8,737 bases of DNA from an uncultured Caulobacteraceae bacterium (lineage in GTDB: Bacteria; Pseudomonadota; Alphaproteobacteria; Caulobacterales; Caulobacteraceae). Location: the NCBI GenBank assembly GCA_946482375.1, contig CAMLRH010000101.1:1-8737 (forward strand), written 5' to 3'. Numbering within the stretch: position 1 is the first letter of the stretch; each line of letters begins with the position of its first letter. The notes beneath the pieces are model-generated. The model saw only the letters and a program-made list of their open reading frames with translations, was not told the origin of the DNA and did not search any database. A program made the translations under genes and the position numbers. Shown here one piece after another: positions 1 to 6,277 of this stretch.

Positions 1-1642
1 GGACGATGTTCTGCGTCATAAGCGGCCGCCAGACCGCCGCGCCCGAGACATCCCAACCGAGGTCACGCGGGATGCCGCCCTGCATCCGCAGCGCCTGCAC
101 CACGGCGGTGTCGGCGAACCACAGGTGGTTGAGGTTGCCGGTGAGCCGCAGCTGCGGCGTCACGTCGAAATCTGCCCCGGCGCCGACCAGCACCGTGCCG
201 GGGTTGTTGAAGTTGCTCTGCCCCTCCTCCTTCGAGGAGCGCAGGGAGTTGAGGATCCCGTTCCTGCCGCTGACCCCGATGGCGCGCCCGCCACCGGCGA
301 AGGGGATCGACTGGCGGACCCAATAGCTCGTGTCGGCGCCGGCGAACTGCGGGTTCTCGAAGATGGCGTCGAAACCGCGCTCGACATCGTCGTAGGGATC
401 GTCGTCGCCCGAGGCGTAGAGGAAGGCCCCGCGCACTCTTATCCAGTCGAAATCGTAGGAGGGTTCCACAGCGGCGAACCAGGCGCGGATGTCGGTGGGT
501 CGGCTGGTGAAGGTCGAATTGCGGTCCTCGCCGACTACGCCATACGCGGACCCGGACAGGTTCCAGCGCCCGATCCGCCCGTCGGCGCTGTAGCCGAGGT
601 AGAGGGCGTCGTAGTCGCGGCTCCTGATATCGCCGATCAGCGCCGGGCGGGCCGGAAAGCCGTTGTCGTCGACGTGGATTTCGCCCGCCTCGCGGTTGGC
701 GTTCCAGGCCAGCGTCACCTGCGAAGTCAGGCCCGTGAACGGCAGGTCCTGCCGGTAGAGGTTGGCCAGGACGACGTAGTCCTTGCGGACCGACTGGGTG
801 ACGTCGTTCAGGCCCGAGTTGGTGTCCTTCTCCAACCGCGCGAAGGCGGCCAGGTTGTACTGCCAGCGGTTGTTGTCGCGGTTGCCGAAGAAGCGGACGC
901 CGAGCTGGTTGTCCTGGAACAGGAAGCCCCGGAAGTCCGACGAGAACGGCTGGATGCCCACCCGCACGCTGTCGAAGTCGTACCGGGCCGAGACGTCGCG
1001 CAGGTGATAATCGACGAAGGCTTCCTGCACGCCGACCCAGAGGTCGCGGCGCTCGGAGTCCTTGCTGGACCGCACCGACAACACGCGCTTCTCCGGCACG
1101 TCGGCGTAGTTGTAGTTGAAGGCCAGCGTCAGCCGGGCTTCGAACTCGGGGGGCTTGTAGGCGGTCGATCCCTTGATCAGCGCCGCCCCGGCGATGAAGG
1201 TCTGGGCGACGACGAGGCTTTCGGTGCGGCCGAAGACGTCGAGGCTGCCCGGTTCCTCGGTGGTCTGGTTGCCGACGGGGATGGGGAAGGAACGCGGCTC
1301 GATCATCGTGTCGGACACTCCCGTCAGCGACAGGAAGAGGTCGTCCGTCCCCCAGATCGGCCGATCGCCCTTCAGCGTGTTCTGGTTGTAGGGATCCCAC
1401 CAGCGTTCGCGCACGCCGATGCTCTCGACCAGCCGCCAGCGGTCGGGGACCGGAAACTGGTCGGCCGGGAAGGCTTCCGGCGGCGGCGCGGATACGGCGC
1501 CGGGGTTGTCCTGAACCACGGGCTCCGGCAGGTCGGGCCGCGTGCCGGGCCGGTCACGGCCTTCGAGAATTTCCTCCTGCGCCCTCACCGGCGCCGCCTG
1601 CAGCGCGGCGATCAGGGCCAGAGCGAAAACCGCTACCCTCAT
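1..1642 (-). CDS. Secreted, probable outer-membrane beta-barrel protein (3' end beyond window)
   Basis: An open frame runs without a stop from an ATG at 1642 to the left edge, giving at least 547 residues; the C-terminus is missing. Residues 1-21 form a clear Sec signal peptide (MRVAVFALALIAALQAAPVRA, cut before QEE). A Pro-rich stretch (about 31-66) follows, then a distinctive segment at about 80-98 containing WWDPYNQN and LKGD. The rest alternates polar and hydrophobic/aromatic residues in short strands, for example TPQLRLTGNLNHLWF near the left edge, with many Asp/Asn/Gly turns, as in outer-membrane barrels. I do not recognise the family. There is no TonB box or plug that I can see. It is the third gene of an operon with a multihaem cytochrome and a haem-binding lipoprotein. 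Its ATG overlaps the previous stop (ATGA) and has only a weak CAGGG Shine-Dalgarno, so it is probably translationally coupled. A porin partner for the cytochrome is inference; another surface or transport barrel is equally possible. Confidence 0.75.
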   Translation of the reverse strand, partial: MRVAVFALALIAALQAAPVRAQEEILEGRDRPGTRPDLPEPVVQDNPGAVSAPPPEAFPADQFPVPDRWRLVESIGVRERWWDPYNQNTLKGDRPIWGTDDLFLSLTGVSDTMIEPRSFPIPVGNQTTEEPGSLDVFGRTESLVVAQTFIAGAALIKGSTAYKPPEFEARLTLAFNYNYADVPEKRVLSVRSSKDSERRDLWVGVQEAFVDYHLRDVSARYDFDSVRVGIQPFSSDFRGFLFQDNQLGVRFFGNRDNNRWQYNLAAFARLEKDTNSGLNDVTQSVRKDYVVLANLYRQDLPFTGLTSQVTLAWNANREAGEIHVDDNGFPARPALIGDIRSRDYDALYLGYSADGRIGRWNLSGSAYGVVGEDRNSTFTSRPTDIRAWFAAVEPSYDFDWIRVRGAFLYASGDDDPYDDVERGFDAIFENPQFAGADTSYWVRQSIPFAGGGRAIGVSGRNGILNSLRSSKEEGQSNFNNPGTVLVGAGADFDVTPQLRLTGNLNHLWFADTAVVQALRMQGGIPRDLGWDVSGAAVWRPLMTQNIV

Positions 1643-3561
1643 TTGCCCTGGCAGACGTTCTGCTCGGACGAGCCGAGGAAGGGATTGAACGGGCAGTTCA
1701 CGTATCGCAGCCGCGCCGAGCCGCCCGGCAGGCTGACGACGATCTGGTCGGCCCGGATGCCGGTCGCCGCATTGCCGATGCCGCCGACCTTCAGCCCGGC
1801 GTTATGGGCGCCGAGGAAGGACGTCATGTCGTCCTGGTCGATGCCGTCGCCCGAAACGCCGATGGCCCCAACCAGCGTTGAGCCGCGGTAGACCGGCACG
1901 CCGCCGGGGAAAATCTGGATGCCGTTGCCCAACCGGCTCTGGTTGGTGCAGGTCGCCGGTGCGTCGGTCCCGACACCGCTGCCGACGAAGCTCAGGTGCT
2001 GGCCAAGCTGGGCCGCGACCATCCTCGACTGCATGCCGGTTGCAAACGGACTCCACTGCGAGATCGGCTGCGACAGCGGGCCTTCAGGGCGGCCGACTTC
2101 GCCATCGGGGAAATACGGTCGGTGCAGGTTGCCGATGGCGCGCGCCGAGAACGCCGTGCCGCCGGTCAGCGCATTGCCGTCGTTCAGGAAGTTGCGCGTG
2201 CGGGTCAGGTATGCCCGCACCCCGGTGTCGGCATCGGCGTTCAACGCCGCCGCGGTAAAGGGACCGGAGAAAAAGTTCGCCGTCCGCGCCTTCTGCACCG
2301 AAACGTCGATGCCGAAGATCGGCGCGTCGGGCGAGCGGACGACACCCAGCACCGCGCCTCGCGTGTCCACGACCGAGATCGTCACCTGTGCGCGGCTGTC
2401 GAGCGGGCGGCGGATTTGGGCGCGCGCCTTGCTCATGATTGCGAAGGCTTCTTCCAGCAGCGCCCGGGTTTCGGCGGCGGTCAACGCTGATCCCACGTCG
2501 GCGGCGTCAGTCCCGGCCTTCGGCGCAAAGCGCGGCGTCCCCGAGCCGTTGGTCAGGATGAAGGCGTCGGGGTGGTTGAACTCGCCGCCGGTCGCCTTGC
2601 GCACGCCCGACGCCTCGGTTCCGTAGGCCTGACCGGCGACCACCGTCGCGCCGGCGTACCCCGGCACGGCGACCAGCGATCCCGACAGCGTGCCGAACGC
2701 GGCCGCAGAGGACGGATTGCTCTGCAGGGACGACGAGGTCGCATCGCTGTAGCGGAGCGTCGTGCCGTCGACGCTGACGCGGTCGGCCTTGATTTCGGTC
2801 GAGGCGCCGAAGCCGGAGGTCCCGGCCAGCGCGATATGCTCCTCGGCGTCGTTGTCGATGTCGCTGACGTTCGCATCGAAGCCGTAGTCGCCCTCGGCGA
2901 TCACACCGACCGCGCCGACCACGACGCCGTTCTTGTAGAGCGGGAAGCCGCCCGGATCGGCCGCCAGCCCCAAGGGCGAGCGCTTCGGCCCGATGAAGGC
3001 GCTGGCGCCGCCGCCGGCGGCGTAGCGTCGGGTGACGTCCGAGCAGGGCAGCTGACTGAACTGCACGCCGTAGAGCGGCCCGGCCTCCAGCCCGGCCGTG
3101 GCGGGGCTCGGCGGGAAGTGTTCCTGCACGATCATGCTGGCTGTGCGGGTAGAAAACGCGTTGCCGCCCGAGGACAGATAGGCGCCGGTGACAGCCTTGG
3201 CGATCGCCGCCGCCGTGGCGGGGACGACCGCGCCCTGCACATCCACGTTACCGTTCGGGCCCGGGCGGATGGTCACGGTCGTCGGCGCGCCGGTCATGGA
3301 AAAGACCGCCAGCACGTTGCCGACGCGGTCGGTCACCGCGATCACCGCCGGACGTCCGCGCGCCGTCGCCTCCTGTGCGGCCTGGGCGATGACCTCCTGC
3401 ACGTCGCCTGTGCTCAAAGCCTCGGCGGCGGGGACGGAATAGACGCTGGCGGGCGGGCCCGGAGGCGTGGGCGGCGGCGCTTCACCGCCCCCGCCTCCGC
3501 CACCGCCTCCCCCGCCGCAGGAAGCCAGCAGCAGGGCGCTTGCGAACAGCAGCCGCTTCAT
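1639..3561 (-). CDS. Lipoprotein with two HbpS/GlcG-like haem-binding repeats
   Basis: This 640-residue protein starts with a lipoprotein signal (MKRLLFASALLLASC; lipobox LASC, Cys15) followed by 11 glycines and a Pro-rich linker to about residue 37, which would tether a globular part to a membrane. Two units resembling the HbpS/GlcG (DUF336) family follow, at about 44-250 and 358-595. Each has the family's hallmark of a Pro-Val/Leu-Tyr strand leading into VGA(V/I)GV (206-220 and 555-569). HbpS proteins bind haem and some act in redox sensing; GlcG relatives have poorly known roles. Cys623 and Cys637 could form a periplasmic disulphide. The start is supported by GGAGG seven bases upstream and by the lipobox. 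A much longer upstream extension of this frame is a shadow of the cytochrome gene. It lies between the cytochrome and barrel genes with four-base overlaps on both sides. Haem binding here is inferred from the family. Confidence 0.85.
   Translation of the reverse strand: MKRLLFASALLLASCGGGGGGGGGGGEAPPPTPPGPPASVYSVPAAEALSTGDVQEVIAQAAQEATARGRPAVIAVTDRVGNVLAVFSMTGAPTTVTIRPGPNGNVDVQGAVVPATAAAIAKAVTGAYLSSGGNAFSTRTASMIVQEHFPPSPATAGLEAGPLYGVQFSQLPCSDVTRRYAAGGGASAFIGPKRSPLGLAADPGGFPLYKNGVVVGAVGVIAEGDYGFDANVSDIDNDAEEHIALAGTSGFGASTEIKADRVSVDGTTLRYSDATSSSLQSNPSSAAAFGTLSGSLVAVPGYAGATVVAGQAYGTEASGVRKATGGEFNHPDAFILTNGSGTPRFAPKAGTDAADVGSALTAAETRALLEEAFAIMSKARAQIRRPLDSRAQVTISVVDTRGAVLGVVRSPDAPIFGIDVSVQKARTANFFSGPFTAAALNADADTGVRAYLTRTRNFLNDGNALTGGTAFSARAIGNLHRPYFPDGEVGRPEGPLSQPISQWSPFATGMQSRMVAAQLGQHLSFVGSGVGTDAPATCTNQSRLGNGIQIFPGGVPVYRGSTLVGAIGVSGDGIDQDDMTSFLGAHNAGLKVGGIGNAATGIRADQIVVSLPGGSARLRYVNCPFNPFLGSSEQNVCQGK
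3484..3516 (-). repeat. Eleven-codon polyglycine tract (GGN repeat)
   Basis: Eleven consecutive Gly codons follow the lipidated Cys codon of the lipoprotein gene. They mix GGC, GGG, GGA and GGT, so the tract is not one pure triplet repeat, but it is simple enough for slippage to change its length. As protein it is a flexible tether of the kind seen after lipobox cysteines. Confidence 0.8.
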
Positions 3562-4916
3562 TTCAGCCCCTCCACGGCGACCGCGACCCGCTTCAGCGAG
3601 GCGCGGAATTCCAGCGGGCGGTAGGCGTTGGGGTCCTTCACAGCAGCATAGGCGGCGTCGAGGTCGGGGCGGATGGCATCGACGGCGGCGCGGTCGGCCT
3701 GGCGCGAGTCCGCCAGCGCGTTGAGCAGGGTGTCGGCGGCCATCACCGCCTGCGCGCTTCCCGCATAGTCGGTGTAGCGAGGCGCCAAGGCGCCCGCGAG
3801 CACGTCGTCCAGCATGGCGAAGGTCTCGGCGCGGCTGAAGGCCTGGCCGGCGAAGGTGTTGGAGAGCGCGCGAGAACTGTTCGCGAGCCTGTCCGCCGCC
3901 GCCACAGCGCTCGACCGATCCCTGGCCAGCGCGGCGTGGAAGGCGCGGGAGTCCTTTTCGAACCGCTCGGCCTGCCCCGGCGCGGCGGCGCGGGCGGCGG
4001 CCGAGAGCATGATCATGTTCTCGTCGTTGAACGGCGGCATCCCGACGGGGATCGGACGGCCGGGATTGTCCAGCGCCGTCGGCCGCGCCTTGGGGTCGTC
4101 GTAGATGCGCCGGTGACAGCTGTGGCAGTCGAAGAAGTAGAACTCGGGGAAGGCGCCCTCCTGCCCCTTGTCGGACGAGTAGAGGGTCAGGGCGCGCTCC
4201 AGCGCCATGGCCTGCCCGACCGCCCAGGTCTTCATCCCGCCCGGCGCCTGCTTGCGGGCCACGTAGTCGGCGTCGATGTCGTGGTGGCGTTGCAAGGCGG
4301 TGAAGAGGTCGAGCTCGAACGACACGCGCGGATGCCCCGCCGCCATCATCCGGTGGTCGACGAACTGGCCCGGTCCCGACCCGCCGAAGTGGCAGTTCAG
4401 GCAGACCGCCGCGCGGGCTTTCGGGTCGTCCAGCGGGACCATGCCGCGAGCCACGTTGTCGGCGTGGCTGGCGCCGACCGTGTAGTGGCTGGCCAGCCAG
4501 CCTTCCGAACCGCCGTGGCAGCTCTCGCACCCGACGCCGTCGGAGATCTGGAAGCGCTCACCCCGTCGCGCCGCGACATCGGCGTGGCAGCCGAGGCAGG
4601 CTGGGGCGCTCTGTGCGGGACCAAGGCCCAGCCGATTGGCGATGGCCTGCGCCCGGGGTTCGGTCAGCACCCGCCAGGCGCGGCTGTGGGCCCCGGAGGG
4701 GCTGGATTCGTCCTGCCAGGTGACGAGTTCGTTCTGGCGGACGATGGCGCCGTCGGGCACCTGACGGCCGTGGCAGGTAGAGCCGGCGCAGGTGGCGACT
4801 CCCTCATGGCGCACATCCTTGGTCGTGACCGCCCTCGAAGGCGACACCAGCATCAGCGCCGCAAGGACGATCGCGGGCCAGCACCAGCCTGCGCCTGATC
4901 CCGCCAACGCCCGCAC
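3558..4916 (-). CDS. Periplasmic multihaem c-type cytochrome (five haem motifs, cytochrome c554-like)
   Basis: From the GTG at 4916 the protein has 452 residues. Residues 1-29 are a Sec signal peptide with hydrophobic core WPAIVLAALMLV and likely cleavage after SRA. Five c-haem attachment sites are visible: one CX4CH (CAGSTCH, 43-49) and four CXXCH (CLGCH 107-111, CESCH 130-134, CLNCH 172-176, CHSCH 264-268). The GVGCESCHGG context and many extra histidines suit bis-His haems as in the cytochrome c554 family. The C-terminal 170 residues are Ala-rich, probably helical, and lack haem sites. The role is presumably electron transfer in the periplasm; partners are unknown. The frame stays open to a GTG at 4976, but that would put 20 extra residues before an already complete signal peptide. 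The 4916 start has AGGGGG five bases upstream. It is the first gene of the operon, and its stop overlaps the lipoprotein start (ATGA at 3561-3558). Confidence 0.85.
   Translation of the reverse strand: MRALAGSGAGWCWPAIVLAALMLVSPSRAVTTKDVRHEGVATCAGSTCHGRQVPDGAIVRQNELVTWQDESSPSGAHSRAWRVLTEPRAQAIANRLGLGPAQSAPACLGCHADVAARRGERFQISDGVGCESCHGGSEGWLASHYTVGASHADNVARGMVPLDDPKARAAVCLNCHFGGSGPGQFVDHRMMAAGHPRVSFELDLFTALQRHHDIDADYVARKQAPGGMKTWAVGQAMALERALTLYSSDKGQEGAFPEFYFFDCHSCHRRIYDDPKARPTALDNPGRPIPVGMPPFNDENMIMLSAAARAAAPGQAERFEKDSRAFHAALARDRSSAVAAADRLANSSRALSNTFAGQAFSRAETFAMLDDVLAGALAPRYTDYAGSAQAVMAADTLLNALADSRQADRAAVDAIRPDLDAAYAAVKDPNAYRPLEFRASLKRVAVAVEGLK
3569..3573 (-). promoter_or_regulatory. Ribosome binding site of the HbpS-like lipoprotein gene
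   Basis: The minus strand reads GGAGG here, seven bases before the ATG at 3561. It lies inside the end of the cytochrome gene. It fixes the lipoprotein start in an open frame that would otherwise extend about 970 bases further upstream. Confidence 0.75.
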
Positions 4917-4983
4917 CCCTGCCCCCTTCGACGACCCCGGTTGAGCAAGCCTAACAAGCTTCGCGGATTGCGCCACTCGTTTC

Positions 4984-4995
4984 CCCCCATGGGGG
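4984..4995. repeat. Perfect 12-bp palindrome upstream of the cytochrome operon
   Basis: CCCCCATGGGGG is a perfect palindrome between the aminotransferase remnant (stop at 5001) and the cytochrome start at 4916. It could be an operator or a short GC hairpin. No T-tract follows it on the minus strand, so it is not a convincing intrinsic terminator. It may also be chance in GC-rich DNA. Confidence 0.35.
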
Positions 4996-5000
4996 AACAG

Positions 5001-5171
5001 CTAAAGCACGCGGCGCCCGACCTCGCAGAACCGGTCGATGTCGTCGGCATCGTGATAGAGCCCAAGGCCGATGCGCAGCCCGTCGTCACGGACATCGGTG
5101 ATGACTATGCGCGGCCAGGTGAAGCCGCCATGGTGCATCGGCAAACGCTTTTGAGAACAGATACTTGAAGC
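5001..5171 (-). pseudogene. C-terminal remnant of a class-V PLP-dependent enzyme (kynureninase-like)
   Basis: Directly after the kynA stop, and in the same frame, 56 codons run open to a TAG at 5003-5001. The peptide looks like a real C-terminus: it has MHHGGFTWPRIVITDVRDD, then LRIGLGLYHDADDIDRF, then a final EVGRRVL. The pattern of (L)RIGLGLY, then an acidic DADDIDRF turn and a last helix, is typical of the C-terminal small domain of class-V aminotransferase-fold enzymes, which include kynureninase. The PLP-lysine domain is absent, and only about 50 of roughly 400 residues remain. There is no ribosome binding site I would trust, though an internal ATG at 5138 could begin a 45-residue product. 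A kynureninase-like gene next to kynA would make sense in tryptophan breakdown, so I infer a deletion of the gene body. The exact subfamily is uncertain. Confidence 0.6.
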
Positions 5172-5963
5172 TCAAAGCTGAGTCCTCAGGGACCACAGCT
5201 CGGGAAAGCAGCGCCGCTCCAATGTCCTAGCCAGATAGCTCACGCCCTCGGTCCCGCCGGTGCCCGGCCGTCCGCCGATGATGCGTTCGACAGTCAGCAC
5301 GTGCTTGTGGCGCCAGGTGATCAGCGCGTCGTCGAGGTCCACCAGCTTCTCGGCGAGCTGGTAGAGCTCCCAGTACTTGCGGGGGTCGCGATAGACGGTG
5401 AGCCAGGCGGCCTCAACCTCCGGCGAGGGCGCGTAAGTCTGTGAAACATCACGCCCAAGCACTTCATCCGACAGGGAAATCCCGTGCTTCGGGAGTTGCC
5501 GCAGCGCCTCGTCGTAGAGGCTCGGCGTTTCCAACGCGCTCTTCAGTTCCTCCAGCGCCTGAGGCCGTTCCTGATGGAAGCGCAGGAAACTCGCGTCCTT
5601 GAGACCCAGCAGGTATTCGAGCCGCCGGAACTGGTGCGACTGGAAGCCGGAGCTGGTCCCCAGCGCCTCGCGGAAACTGAGGTAGTCGGCGGGCGTCATG
5701 GTGGCCAGCACGTCCCACGACAGCGTCATCACCGTCTGGATGCGCGAGACCCGCGCCAGCGACTTGTAGGCCGGTTCGAGGTCCCCCCTGCGCACCAGGT
5801 CGCGCGACAGCAGGACCTCGTGGATGATCTCCTTCAGCCACAGCTCCTTGGTCTGGTGCATGACGATGAACAGCATCTCGTCGTGCCGGTCGCTGAGCGG
5901 CTGCTGGCAGGCGAGCAGGTCGTCGAGCGCGAGATAGCCGGCGTAGGTGACGGGGGTGGTCAC
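5172..5963 (-). CDS. kynA: Tryptophan 2,3-dioxygenase
   Basis: This haem enzyme opens the indole ring of L-tryptophan with O2 to give N-formylkynurenine, the first step of the kynurenine pathway, in the cytoplasm. The 263 residues fit the short bacterial form. Family signatures are present: MHQTKELWLKE with the substrate-pocket His36, SGFQSHQFRRLE (105-116), and WRHKHVLTVERIIG followed by GTGG (217-237), in which His221 matches the proximal haem ligand. The C-terminus (FPELWSLRTQL) is complete. The start is a GTG with a strong GGAGG six bases upstream. No formamidase or intact kynureninase lies in the window; only a class-V PLP enzyme tail follows it. The enzyme is therefore either served by pathway genes elsewhere or left from a reduced cluster. 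It is divergent from the small gene at 6086 across 122 bases, where no clear promoter could be read. Confidence 0.97.
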   Translation of the reverse strand: MTTPVTYAGYLALDDLLACQQPLSDRHDEMLFIVMHQTKELWLKEIIHEVLLSRDLVRRGDLEPAYKSLARVSRIQTVMTLSWDVLATMTPADYLSFREALGTSSGFQSHQFRRLEYLLGLKDASFLRFHQERPQALEELKSALETPSLYDEALRQLPKHGISLSDEVLGRDVSQTYAPSPEVEAAWLTVYRDPRKYWELYQLAEKLVDLDDALITWRHKHVLTVERIIGGRPGTGGTEGVSYLARTLERRCFPELWSLRTQL

Positions 5964-5969
5964 TTAAAA

Positions 5970-5974
5970 CCTCC
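5970..5974 (-). promoter_or_regulatory. Ribosome binding site of kynA
   Basis: The minus strand reads GGAGG, then TTTTAA, then GTG. The strong site with six-base spacing supports the GTG at 5963 as the start. Confidence 0.8.
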
Positions 5975-6085
5975 GGGGGAAAGGCCGCATAACTTCGCCC
6001 ACCCTCGCCGCGCCTGCAAACACGCCAACTCCGAGGCATACCGAGGGTCGCGGAACCCGGGAGGTGAGCCCAGGGTTTTCACTTC

Positions 6086-6265
6086 ATGGACAAGCGGCCA
6101 GAGGAAGCCCGCAGCTTCGTCGCCGACGAAGCCGAGCGGGCCGCCGCCGACCTCAGGGCCGGCATCGAGCGGCTGAAGTCCAGCTTCCGCGACTACCGCG
6201 CCCGCGTGGAGCGCGACCATGCCGATGACGACGACGGGCACGACGGGCACAGCTCCTCCGCCTGA
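6086..6265 (+). CDS. Small charged helical protein with Asp/His-rich tail, function unknown
   Basis: A 59-residue open frame begins with ATG at 6086 and ends with TGA at 6263-6265. A stop 21 bases upstream with no other start between fixes the start. Third positions are overwhelmingly G or C, as in the neighbouring real genes, which is the main reason to call it coding. Residues 6-43 are rich in Ala, Glu and Arg (for example VADEAERAAADLRAGIERLK) and should form one amphipathic helix. The tail (44-59) is acidic and has four His residues (DHADDDDGHDGH), which could bind a metal; that is speculation. There is no signal peptide or membrane segment. The ribosome binding site is weak (AGGG ten bases upstream). 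It is divergent from kynA and ends 12 bases from the convergent SDR gene. I do not recognise the family. Confidence 0.6.
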   Translation: MDKRPEEARSFVADEAERAAADLRAGIERLKSSFRDYRARVERDHADDDDGHDGHSSSA

Positions 6266-6277
6266 GACGCGGGCGAA

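Noticed and set aside
63..1400. 445-codon minus-strand frame rich in Arg and Pro
   Set aside because: It is another frame of the barrel gene on the same strand; only the frame from 1642 has a signal peptide and beta-strand periodicity.
125..1891. 588-codon open frame on the plus strand opposite the barrel gene
   Set aside because: The protein is Val/Arg/Gly-rich with no domain I recognise. It lies antisense to a gene with a clear signal peptide and barrel pattern, as expected of high-GC shadows.
3562..4530. Long N-terminal extension of the lipoprotein frame
   Set aside because: The extension is Arg-rich shadow sequence inside the cytochrome gene. The true start at 3561 has a lipobox signal peptide and GGAGG seven bases upstream.
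3540..4898. 452-codon open frame on the plus strand opposite the cytochrome gene
   Set aside because: It mirrors the cytochrome codons, which contain five ordered haem motifs on the minus strand; the antisense product has no signal or motif.
4945..4963. Direct repeat GCTTG-TTAG-GCTTG on the minus strand upstream of the cytochrome
   Set aside because: Five-base repeats this short are expected by chance and match no operator I can name.
4941..5168. 75-codon plus-strand frame over the aminotransferase remnant
   Set aside because: The minus-strand reading gives a recognisable enzyme C-terminus; the plus reading is its shadow.
1639..5963. Functional link between kynA (a haem enzyme) and the haem-binding operon
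   Set aside because: They share a strand, but about 255 bases with a gene remnant separate them, one acts in the cytoplasm and the other in the envelope, and nothing in the sequence ties them together.
5960..6250. 96-codon minus-strand frame opposite the small gene
   Set aside because: The Val/Gly/Pro-rich product looks like the complement of the charged helix on the plus strand, and it would overlap the kynA start.
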